Origin: an uncultured Helicobacteraceae bacterium
GTDB lineage: Bacteria > Campylobacterota > Campylobacteria > Campylobacterales > Sulfurimonadaceae
Length of the DNA: 6,242 nt
Assembly (NCBI GenBank): GCA_903903705.1
Contig: CAIUZU010000061.1
Location: 1 to 6,242 of the forward strand
Reading direction: 5' to 3'
The notes under the pieces: generated by a model
Told to the model about the DNA's origin: nothing
Databases searched by the model: none
The model's input: the letters and a program-made list of their open reading frames with translations, nothing else
Program-made: the position numbers and the translations under genes
In this document: positions 1 to 5,934 of the stretch, one piece after another
Layout: every line of letters begins with the position of its first letter
Numbering within the stretch: the stretch's first letter is position 1

Positions 1-214
1 CATCACCTCCAAAACTGACTAAGCAATCACAACTTTTACATATTGTTTCAAATTCTTCACCGCTCTCACCAATCATTTGAGCACTGTTTTTTTCCAAGAA
101 AACTTCTATATCGTGGCTTTTAAAAATCTTTTTTAACTTCTTGTAACTATCTTTTAATTCCGGTGTTGAAGGTCTTAAAACTACACCAATCTTTTTAATT
201 GTTTTATTATTCAA
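1..214 (-). CDS. nadK: NAD kinase, N-terminal part (cut by window edge)
   Basis: NAD kinase phosphorylates NAD to NADP in the cytosol, using ATP or polyphosphate. Only the first 71 residues lie in the window. Seen: an N-terminal strand IKKIGVVLRP, a PELKDSY helix, and at the window edge CDCLVSFGGD, the start of the family's GGDG motif, whose Asp is the conserved catalytic residue. The start is TTG at 214-212. An in-frame stop lies at 226-224 and no ATG or GTG occurs between it and the conserved strand. AAAGAG (minus 225-220) lies 5 nt upstream as ribosome binding site. The gene is divergent from aspS, an order I recall from Campylobacter jejuni (ppnK beside aspS). The identification rests on the GGD motif plus N-terminal pattern, so it is good but based on a fragment. 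Confidence 0.88.
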   Translation of the reverse strand, partial: MNNKTIKKIGVVLRPSTPELKDSYKKLKKIFKSHDIEVFLEKNSAQMIGESGEEFETICKSCDCLVSFGGD

Positions 215-219
215 AATGA

Positions 220-225
220 CTCTTT
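220..225 (-). promoter_or_regulatory. Ribosome binding site deciding the nadK TTG start
   Basis: On the minus strand AAAGAG precedes TTG (214-212) by 5 nt. The in-frame stop at 226-224 overlaps it, so translation cannot begin further upstream in this frame. This supports TTG as the true initiator. Confidence 0.6.
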
Positions 226-242
226 AAAAAAATATTTCGTTG

Positions 243-248
243 ATTATA
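243..248 (-). promoter_or_regulatory. Putative nadK -10 box (TATAAT)
   Basis: A perfect TATAAT is read on the minus strand about 29 bp upstream of the nadK TTG. It implies a leader of roughly 20 nt, which holds the ribosome binding site. No good -35 is visible; the upstream side is a run of A and T, as usual for Campylobacterota sigma-70 promoters. The box forms the left arm of an inverted repeat (244-263). Confidence 0.5.
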
Positions 249-258
249 CTCTCTTTAG

Positions 259-264
259 TATAAA
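259..264 (+). promoter_or_regulatory. Alternative aspS -10 box (TATAAA)
   Basis: TATAAA in the right arm of the inverted repeat 244-263 could serve as a plus-strand -10, mirroring the nadK -10 on the other strand. It would give a leader of about 75 nt before aspS. It is weaker than the candidate at 310-315 because no -35 is evident. Confidence 0.25.
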
Positions 265-286
265 AAATAAAAACAACCCATCCTAA

Positions 287-315
287 TTGTATGATAAGCC
301 AACTTTAGATACAAT
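287..315 (+). promoter_or_regulatory. Putative aspS promoter
   Basis: TACAAT at 310-315 matches the -10 consensus at five of six positions. TTGTAT at 287-292 lies exactly 17 bp upstream and shares TTG with the -35 consensus. Transcription would start near 322, leaving about 26 nt before the favoured ATG at 348. It probably also drives the first adk, since no other clear plus promoter precedes that gene. Confidence 0.4.
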
Positions 316-333
316 CGCAAAAAATTATTTACT

Positions 334-337
334 AGGA
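334..337 (+). promoter_or_regulatory. aspS ribosome binding site (AGGA)
   Basis: AGGA lies 10 nt before ATG 348 but only 4 nt before ATG 342. The longer distance is closer to normal and fits the conserved MRSH start of family members, so it favours 348. Confidence 0.5.
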
Positions 338-347
338 CTCTATGTTT

Positions 348-2105
348 ATGAGAAGTCATTATTGTACAGATTTAAGTGAAGCAAATGTAGGACAGAGTGT
401 TGTTCTAGCTGGTTGGGCAAATAGCTACCGTGACCATGGTGGAATTATTTTTATCGACTTAAGAGATAAGAGCGGATTGATTCAGCTTACATGTGATCCT
501 GAGGATAGTGCATCGGCACACAAGATAGCAAGCAGCGTTCGTGATGAGTTTGTTCTCGTTGCAAAAGGCAGAGTACGTCACCGCGGAGAGGGCTTGGTAA
601 ATCCACGTCTTAAAACAGGTGCAATAGAGATCGTAGTAGATGAACTCATCATAGAGAACAGATCAGCTGCAGTTCCGTTTGTAATCGGCGATAAAAATGT
701 GGGTGAAGAGACAAGACTTAGATATCGTTATTTAGAGCTTAGAGATCCATCCATGTATGAGACGTTTCGTCTTCGCTCAAAAGCTGCAATCGCTGCTAGA
801 AACGTACTTGATGAAAACGGCTTTTTAGAGGTTGAAACTCCTATTTTGACAAAATCAACTCCTGAGGGTGCAAGAGATTATCTAGTACCTTCTCGTGTTC
901 ACAGCGGCGAATTTTACGCACTTCCACAATCTCCTCAGCTTTTCAAACAATTATTAATGGTCGGCGGATTTGACAGATATTTTCAGATTGCAAAATGTTT
1001 TAGAGATGAGGATTTGAGAGCTGACCGTCAGCCTGAATTTACTCAAATAGACGTTGAGATGAGCTTTTGTAATCAAGAAGACGTTATAAAAATAGCAGAA
1101 AAACTGCTTGTTGCTATGTTCGGTGCTTGCGGTGTTGAAATCAAGCCTCCTTTTAACCGCATAGCATACAGAGATGCGATGGAGTGGTACGGTTCTGATA
1201 AACCGGATCTTAGATATGACCTGAAAATGGTTGATGTTATCGATATATTTGAGAGATGTGATAATGAGATATTTACAAATATTGCAAAGCAACCACATAA
1301 AAACCGTATAAAAGCTCTAAGAGTTCCGGGAGCGGATCTGGTTTTCTCAAAAAGAGAGATGAAGACTTTTGAAGATTTTGTTCGTCAGTTCGGTGCACAG
1401 GGTCTTGGATATTTCCAGATGAAAGAGGATGGTTTAAAAGGTCCTCTTATCAAGTTTTTTAAAGATGAAGATATCGCTCTTCTTGTTGAGAGACTTGGTA
1501 TGGAAGTTGGTGATGTCGTATTCTTCGGTGCCGGAGATAAAAAAACAGTATGGGATTATATGGGTCGTCTTAGAATCTTTATAGCAGAACATGAGAGAAT
1601 GAATCTTGCCGACAAAGATGCTTTTGAGTTTGTATGGGTTGTTGATTTCCCTATGTTTGAGGTTGAAGATGGAAGAGTAAAAGCACTTCACCATCCATTT
1701 ACACAGCCAAAAGATACTGATAAAGACGATGTAGAAGAGATAGACTCTATCGCTTATGACATTGTTCTAAACGGTACTGAGCTTGGTGGTGGAAGTATTC
1801 GTATCCATAAAGAGGAGATGCAAGAAGAGATTTTTAAACTTCTGGGCATCGGCGAAGAGGAAGCTAGAGAAAAATTCGGTTTCTTGCTCGATGCACTTAA
1901 ATTTGGCGCACCTCCACATGGCGGTTTTGCTATCGGATTTGACAGACTTATGATGTTAATCTCTAAAAAATCAAGTATCCGTGACGTTATAGCATTCCCT
2001 AAAACACAAAAAGCTTCTTGTATCTTAACAAAAGCACCAAGTACGGTTGACGCTACTCAGCTAAGAGATCTACACATTAGACTACGTGAACAGACTATAA
2101 AATAG
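348..2105 (+). CDS. aspS: Aspartyl-tRNA synthetase (bacterial type, probably non-discriminating AspRS)
   Basis: This cytosolic class IIb enzyme activates aspartate with ATP and charges tRNA-Asp, probably also tRNA-Asn. The protein has 585 residues, normal for the bacterial type. Domains: N-terminal OB-fold anticodon-binding domain (about 1-105), catalytic core, and the bacterial GAD insertion (about 305-405). Visible motifs: motif 1 with FLEVETPIL (159-167), flipping loop [13 protein letters not shown] (171-183), QSPQ (194-197), motif 2 FRDED with Arg219, and motif 3 GFAIGFDRL (526-534) with Arg533. Leu83 and Leu88 fall where Helicobacter pylori non-discriminating AspRS has Leu81 and Leu86; such an enzyme needs GatCAB to make Asn-tRNA. 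I chose ATG 348 (MRSHYC) because homologues begin there and ribosome binding site spacing is better; ATG 342 would add two residues. The first adk follows in the same direction after 130 bp. Identity is certain; the tRNA specificity is inferred. Confidence 0.97.
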   Translation: MRSHYCTDLSEANVGQSVVLAGWANSYRDHGGIIFIDLRDKSGLIQLTCDPEDSASAHKIASSVRDEFVLVAKGRVRHRGEGLVNPRLKTGAIEIVVDELIIENRSAAVPFVIGDKNVGEETRLRYRYLELRDPSMYETFRLRSKAAIAARNVLDENGFLEVETPILTKSTPEGARDYLVPSRVHSGEFYALPQSPQLFKQLLMVGGFDRYFQIAKCFRDEDLRADRQPEFTQIDVEMSFCNQEDVIKIAEKLLVAMFGACGVEIKPPFNRIAYRDAMEWYGSDKPDLRYDLKMVDVIDIFERCDNEIFTNIAKQPHKNRIKALRVPGADLVFSKREMKTFEDFVRQFGAQGLGYFQMKEDGLKGPLIKFFKDEDIALLVERLGMEVGDVVFFGAGDKKTVWDYMGRLRIFIAEHERMNLADKDAFEFVWVVDFPMFEVEDGRVKALHHPFTQPKDTDKDDVEEIDSIAYDIVLNGTELGGGSIRIHKEEMQEEIFKLLGIGEEEAREKFGFLLDALKFGAPPHGGFAIGFDRLMMLISKKSSIRDVIAFPKTQKASCILTKAPSTVDATQLRDLHIRLREQTIK

Positions 2106-2109
2106 TCCC

Positions 2110-2133
2110 GTAAAGGAAATTACTTTCCTTTAC
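2110..2133 (+). terminator. Strong hairpin just after aspS (terminator or processing site)
   Basis: Arms GTAAAGGAAA (2110-2119) and TTTCCTTTAC (2124-2133) pair perfectly over 10 bp around a TTAC loop, 4 nt after the aspS stop. Neither strand has a T-run after the stem, so it is not a canonical intrinsic terminator. It may be a leaky terminator, an mRNA-stabilising 3' hairpin, or part of the repeat-like element that follows. Confidence 0.45.
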
Positions 2134-2210
2134 TCCGCTAGCCGCTGTGGCTACTCATCGTGGAGAATGCCATTGGCTAGCATTCCTAAAAGCCAACTTT
2201 TGCAAAAGTT
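2110..2210. repeat. Hairpin-dense intergenic element between aspS and adk
   Basis: Several inverted repeats are packed into about 100 bp: the 10-bp hairpin 2110-2133; TAGCC/GGCTA (2139-2143 with 2149-2153); GCTAGCC/GGCTAGC (2137-2143 with 2175-2181), which competes with the previous one; GAATGC/GCATTC (2165-2170 with 2180-2185); and the perfect 16-bp palindrome AACTTTTGCAAAAGTT (2195-2210). Nothing here looks like a protein: the in-frame ATG at 2167 only adds 23 non-conserved residues to the adenylate kinase. The density suggests a dispersed intergenic repeat or a structured mRNA leader. Only one copy lies in the window, so repeat status is inferred. Confidence 0.4.
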
Positions 2211-2223
2211 AGGTCAAAACTTC

Positions 2224-2228
2224 AAGGA
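2224..2228 (+). promoter_or_regulatory. Ribosome binding site deciding the TTG start of the first adk
   Basis: AAGGA is followed after 7 nt by TTG at 2236-2238, an ideal spacing. ATG 2167 has GGAG at 2162-2165 only 1 nt away, far too close. Together with the family's [16 protein letters not shown] start, this fixes translation at 2236. Confidence 0.7.
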
Positions 2229-2235
2229 TTTATTT

Positions 2236-2796
2236 TTGAAAAAACTTTTTTTAATTATCGGAGCACCCGGCTCCGGTAAAACTACTGATGCAGAATTAAT
2301 CGCCAAACAAAACAGCGAGATAACACACTACTCTACCGGCGATATGCTCCGAGCAGAAGTTGCAAGCGGCAGCTCCCTTGGTTCTGAAATAAATAACTAC
2401 ATATCAAAAGGGCTTATTGTTCCTATCAAGATAGCCATAGAAACTATCGTAAATGCCATCAAAAACGCTCCCACAGATGTAATCATCATTGACGGATATC
2501 CAAGAAGCATGGAGCAGCTGAATGCTTTAGATGAATATATACATGTAGATTCGTCTTTAGAACTAGCAAGCGTTATAGAAGTTCAAGTTAGTGAAGAGAC
2601 TGCTAGAGATAGAGTTCTAGGTCGTAACCGTGGTGCTGATGACAACACGGAAGTATTTGACAGCCGTATGAAAGTTTATACTGAACCTTTAGCTGATATT
2701 CAAGCGTTTTACAAGGCTAAAAATCTTTTACATGTAATAAGCGGTGAGAGAACGATAGAAGAAATAGTTTCCCAGATGCAGAATTTTATAAAGTAA
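2236..2796 (+). CDS. adk: Adenylate kinase, short-LID epsilonproteobacterial type
   Basis: Adenylate kinase interconverts ATP + AMP and 2 ADP in the cytosol, here suited to recycling AMP made by the adjacent AspRS. From TTG 2236 the protein has 186 residues. Visible: P-loop GAPGSGKT (9-16), AMP-site segment HYSTGDMLR (31-39), DGYPRS (86-91), and Arg130 followed by a very short LID, RGADDN (132-137), then Arg144 in DSRMKVY. It lacks the roughly 30-residue LID insertion of E. coli-type enzymes and in this part resembles eukaryotic AK1 and UMP/CMP kinases, a form I recall as standard for Helicobacter and Campylobacter Adk. The TTG start is chosen for its ideally spaced AAGGA and because residues 1-16 match the family start; ATG 2167 would give 209 residues with an unconserved extension. 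It is probably cotranscribed with aspS. A nucleoside monophosphate kinase is certain; AMP preference comes from family knowledge. Confidence 0.92.
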   Translation: MKKLFLIIGAPGSGKTTDAELIAKQNSEITHYSTGDMLRAEVASGSSLGSEINNYISKGLIVPIKIAIETIVNAIKNAPTDVIIIDGYPRSMEQLNALDEYIHVDSSLELASVIEVQVSEETARDRVLGRNRGADDNTEVFDSRMKVYTEPLADIQAFYKAKNLLHVISGERTIEEIVSQMQNFIK

Positions 2797-2827
2797 AAAA
2801 TATAATTGAACCCGACAAAGGGCTCAA

Positions 2828-2830
<3 letters not shown>
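2795..2830 (-). terminator. Intrinsic terminator of the second adk, between the two convergent adk genes
   Basis: Stem TAATTGA (2803-2809) with TCAATTA (2824-2830), one mismatch, then CCC (2811-2813) with GGG (2820-2822), around the loop GACAAA. On the minus strand the stem is followed within 2 nt by six T (2800-2795), a classic Rho-independent terminator. It begins at the stop codon of the second adk. On the plus strand the downstream side is not T-rich, so it would work less well for the first adk. Confidence 0.8.
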
Positions 2831-3529
<699 letters not shown>

Positions 3530-3563
3530 CTATAAATAAACCTCCGCTGAAGCCTAAATTTCA

Positions 3564-3591
3564 TAAAATACGTTCAATTAACTAGAGGAAG
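3564..3591 (+). promoter_or_regulatory. Putative -10 box and ribosome binding site of the helicase gene
   Basis: TAAAAT at 3564-3569 is a plausible -10 lacking a -35. AGAGGAAG at 3584-3591 is a strong ribosome binding site, its AGGA core lying 6 nt before ATG 3596. The ribosome binding site is convincing; the promoter box is a guess from position and AT content. Confidence 0.4.
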
Positions 3592-3595
3592 ACAA

Positions 3596-4840
3596 ATGCC
3601 ATTTTCTAAACTTGGTCTATCACCGCAAATCCAAAGTGCGCTTAAAAAAAGCAGCTACATAACACCTACTCCAATCCAGGAAAAAGTTATCCCTCTTGTG
3701 CTAAAGTATAACGATATTATGGCAATGGCGCAGACGGGAAGCGGAAAGAGTGCAAGTTTTGTTTTGCCGATTTTAGAGCTTTGGTCTAAGAGTGTCGGTG
3801 AAGGAAAAGCAAAGATTAAAGCTCTTGTTTTGACTCCCACTAGAGAGCTTACTCTTCAAGTTGCAGATGCTTTTTCTACTTTTGGCGCGGATTTGAGTAG
3901 AAAACCAAAAGTAGTAAGCATTATTGGCGGAGAGAGCATCGGCGAGCAGATTTACGCAATTCAGCAAGGGTGTGATATTTTGGTGGCGACCTCAGGAAGA
4001 CTGCTTGACGTGCTTAGTAAAAAACAGACAAATCTTTCACACTTAGAGTTTTTTGTTTTGGATGAAGCGGACAAGATGCTTAATCTAGGTTTTGCGGAGG
4101 AGCTAAATGCTATCCTTGAAGCAATTCCGCAAAAGCGTCAAAATCTTCTCTTCTCGGCAACCTACCCTCAAAAGATCTTGGATATTGCCTCAAAAATCAC
4201 GCAAAATCCAATCCAAGTGACGCTAGAGCAAGAGGTGCCGACGGTAGAGAGTGTTATCCAGCGCGCAACTCTGGTAAACCGAGAAAATCGCGGACCGCTT
4301 CTAAGACACCTGCTTGATAATGAAAAATTAGAGCAAGTCCTTGTATTTATGGCAAACAAAAGAGCCACGGACAATATAGCGGCTAAGTTTAAAAAGTATG
4401 GTTACAAAGCAGAATCGTTTCACGGAGATCTGCTTCAAGATGAGCGCACACTTACGTTAGATGAGTTTAAAGCCAAAAAGATACGCATACTCTTTGCAAC
4501 GGATATAGCAGCTAGAGGATTGGATATAAGCGATGTCTCATGCGTTATAAACTTTGATCTGCCACGCTCTCCGACTGATTATATTCACCGCATAGGCCGT
4601 ACAGCAAGAGCCGGAAAATCAGGAATGGCAATCTCATTTATATCACATGAGGATAAAGCCCATTTTAGCATTATAGAAAAGCGTTGCAAGGTAAATCTAA
4701 AGAGAGAGCAAGTAGACGGATTTGAGCTATCAGGAGAAGCTCCAATTCAAGTAAAAGGATCTGAACCGGTTAAAGGCAAAGGCAAAAGTAAAAAAGATAA
4801 AGCGAGGGAAAAAGCCTCAAAAGAGGCTAGTAGAGAGTAG
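3596..4840 (+). CDS. DEAD-box ATP-dependent RNA helicase, RhlE-like
   Basis: Superfamily 2 RNA helicase that unwinds RNA duplexes with ATP; family members act in rRNA processing, mRNA decay or cold adaptation. All core motifs are present in 414 residues: Q motif (F3 upstream; TPTPIQ 23-28), I AQTGSGKS (45-52), Ia PTRELT (81-86), GG (111-112), Ib as TSGR (132-135), where most relatives have TPGR, II DEAD (156-159), III SAT (187-189), IV LVFMANK (249-255), V ATDIAARGLDI (301-311) and VI HRIGRTARAG (331-340). The lysine-rich tail (388-414, with KGKGKSKKDK) probably binds RNA non-specifically. The ATG has a strong AGAGGAAG site. The gene is divergent from the second adk and convergent with the acidic small protein. 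The exact subfamily (RhlE rather than DbpA, SrmB or CsdA) is a judgement from the compact core and short basic tail; there is no DbpA or CsdA C-terminal domain. Confidence 0.95.
   Translation: MPFSKLGLSPQIQSALKKSSYITPTPIQEKVIPLVLKYNDIMAMAQTGSGKSASFVLPILELWSKSVGEGKAKIKALVLTPTRELTLQVADAFSTFGADLSRKPKVVSIIGGESIGEQIYAIQQGCDILVATSGRLLDVLSKKQTNLSHLEFFVLDEADKMLNLGFAEELNAILEAIPQKRQNLLFSATYPQKILDIASKITQNPIQVTLEQEVPTVESVIQRATLVNRENRGPLLRHLLDNEKLEQVLVFMANKRATDNIAAKFKKYGYKAESFHGDLLQDERTLTLDEFKAKKIRILFATDIAARGLDISDVSCVINFDLPRSPTDYIHRIGRTARAGKSGMAISFISHEDKAHFSIIEKRCKVNLKREQVDGFELSGEAPIQVKGSEPVKGKGKSKKDKAREKASKEASRE
4809..4828 (-). terminator. Intrinsic terminator of the acidic-protein gene, inside the helicase 3' end
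   Basis: On the minus strand AGCCTC, loop TTTT and GAGGCT form a perfect 6-bp stem (4828-4813) immediately followed by more T (4812-4809). It starts 25 nt after the stop codon at 4854. It lies entirely within the last codons of the convergent helicase gene. On the plus strand no T-run follows the stem directly, so it should mainly stop minus-strand transcription. Confidence 0.75.
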
Positions 4841-4853
4841 TTTTATAAGATTA

Positions 4854-5141
4854 CTATTCGTCTTCAAATCCGAAATCGTCATCATCTTCGCCGTTTCTTG
4901 CCTCTAAAATATCATCAATAAGCTCTTTGCACTCATCTTCTTCGATATCTCCGCTTTTAATATCTTCTAGTACATCTTGAAGATCTGCTTTAAATTCGCG
5001 AAGCTCTTCTATCTCCTCTTTTGCATCTTCACTTGCATCTTTGCTGTCGGCAATTTCTTCAAATATCTCATCCAATCTTTCGTTGATATCAGGAATAACA
5101 TTCTTTGTTATTAGTTCTTCTAGTTGTTGTGCGTATGACAT
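4854..5141 (-). CDS. Hypothetical highly acidic small protein, predicted helical
   Basis: I do not recognise a family. The 95-residue product has 38 Asp/Glu against 9 Lys/Arg, a net charge near -29. Residues about 1-80 read as amphipathic helices with regularly spaced Leu and Ile (LEELI, LDEIFEEI, IEELREF, LQDVLEDI, LIDDILEA), so a coiled coil or helical bundle is likely. The tail (85-95) is almost purely acidic with two Phe. There is no signal peptide or membrane segment, and one Cys (71). That it is a real gene is supported by an ATG with AAGGA 6 nt upstream, its own -10, a well-placed terminator and the coherent composition. It could be a nucleic-acid mimic, chaperone-like or regulatory partner, but the sequence does not decide this. 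It is convergent with a helicase whose tail is strongly basic, possibly by chance. Confidence 0.8.
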   Translation of the reverse strand: MSYAQQLEELITKNVIPDINERLDEIFEEIADSKDASEDAKEEIEELREFKADLQDVLEDIKSGDIEEDECKELIDDILEARNGEDDDDFGFEDE

Positions 5142-5162
5142 ACAGCTTCCTTAATTGTTTTC

Positions 5163-5173
5163 AGTATAATACT
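5163..5173. promoter_or_regulatory. Shared palindromic -10 region for two divergent genes
   Basis: AGTATAATACT is symmetrical about its central A. On the plus strand it holds a perfect TATAAT (5165-5170), 29 bp before ATG 5200. On the minus strand the same bases give TATACT (5168-5163) or TATTAT (5171-5166), 21-24 bp before the ATG at 5141. The 58-bp gap leaves no room for two separate promoters, so both genes probably use this site. No -35 boxes are clear. Confidence 0.5.
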
Positions 5174-5199
5174 TAAAAAATATGAAACGGTAGATAAAA

Positions 5200-5934
5200 A
5201 TGAACTTTTATGCTTGTATAATCGGAAGTGAAATATTAAACGGTCGTAGAGTTGATAAACACTTTGAGTTTTTGAAAAATGAACTTCAAAAATATGGACA
5301 TGACCTTTTTGCCTCTTTCATTATAAAAGATGATGAAGATCTGATTAGAAATACATATAAGTTTATCAAAGATGATAAACAAAGCGTTATGTTCTCATTT
5401 GGAGGCATCGGTGCAACGCCTGATGATTTGACAAGAGCAATTGCCGCTGAAGTTTTTACTTCCCAGCCGCTAGAGAGACATAAAAAATTTGAGCAGGATA
5501 TTATAGATAGATTTGGAGCAGAAGCATATCCTCATAGAGTTCATATGGCGGATTTACCGCAAAACTCTGAACTTTTGCTCAATCCTATTAACAACATGTC
5601 TGGGTTTTCTTTGGAAAACAGGTATTTTTTTACTCCCGGATTTCCGCAAATGTCTCACCCCATGATAAGTTCTGTTATAGAAAAACTATTTAGCAATTCG
5701 GTACAAAAATTCAGGTTGACTCTTTTGGCACAAACAAGTGAAAATACGCTTATAACTATAATGGAGCAAATTCCAAAAGATATTGAACTCTCTTCACTTC
5801 CTATACTAAAAGATGCAAATGCTTCCGTGGAAATATCGTTATATGCGTCTGATAAATCAGATGTAGAAAAATATTTTAAACTTTTTACGGAGTTTTTGGA
5901 TGCTTCAAATATAGAGTATGATTACCTTGCGTAA
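5200..5934 (+). CDS. Stand-alone CinA N-terminal / MoCF-biosynthesis domain protein
   Basis: Belongs to the MoaB/Mog-like molybdopterin-binding fold (COG1058), the fold of the N-terminal half of CinA. Seen in 244 residues: IIGSEILNGRRVDKH (7-21) as first conserved block, FSFGGIGATPDDLTR (65-79) as the phosphate- or cofactor-binding block, then FTPGFPQM (144-151). The C-terminal nicotinamide-nucleotide amidase domain of full CinA is absent, so a role in pyridine-nucleotide salvage by deamidation is not supported. DKH replaces the usual D-T/S-N and GAT replaces GPT; I recall both changes from stand-alone proteobacterial members, whose substrate is unsettled. Some CinA N-domains hydrolyse ADP-ribose, but nothing here proves it. 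The ATG has a weak ribosome binding site (CGGTAGAT). The last 13 bp overlap the convergent ankyrin gene. Family assignment is firm, function open. Confidence 0.88.
   Translation: MNFYACIIGSEILNGRRVDKHFEFLKNELQKYGHDLFASFIIKDDEDLIRNTYKFIKDDKQSVMFSFGGIGATPDDLTRAIAAEVFTSQPLERHKKFEQDIIDRFGAEAYPHRVHMADLPQNSELLLNPINNMSGFSLENRYFFTPGFPQMSHPMISSVIEKLFSNSVQKFRLTLLAQTSENTLITIMEQIPKDIELSSLPILKDANASVEISLYASDKSDVEKYFKLFTEFLDASNIEYDYLA

Noticed and set aside
954..1298. Minus-strand open frame of 114 codons inside aspS
   Set aside because: It lies antisense to highly conserved AspRS coding sequence, has no recognisable domain and an implausible composition; likewise the minus frame at 1434-1694.
2110..2133. 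Canonical Rho-independent terminator after aspS
   Set aside because: The stem is strong but no T-tract follows on either strand, so I list it only as a hairpin with an uncertain role.
2167..2235. N-terminal extension of the first adenylate kinase, possibly a targeting peptide
   Set aside because: The 23 residues are neither signal-like nor conserved in remembered homologues and are encoded by hairpin-rich DNA; TTG 2236 has a far better ribosome binding site.
2106..2235. A known riboswitch, T-box or tRNA gene in the aspS-adk gap
   Set aside because: No cloverleaf, T-box consensus or recognised aptamer core is visible; the segment shows only short inverted repeats.
3655..4374. Several minus-strand open frames (3655-3840, 3773-3967, 4168-4374) under the helicase gene
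   Set aside because: All are antisense to conserved DEAD-box motifs, overlap one another and show no motif or coherent expression signals.
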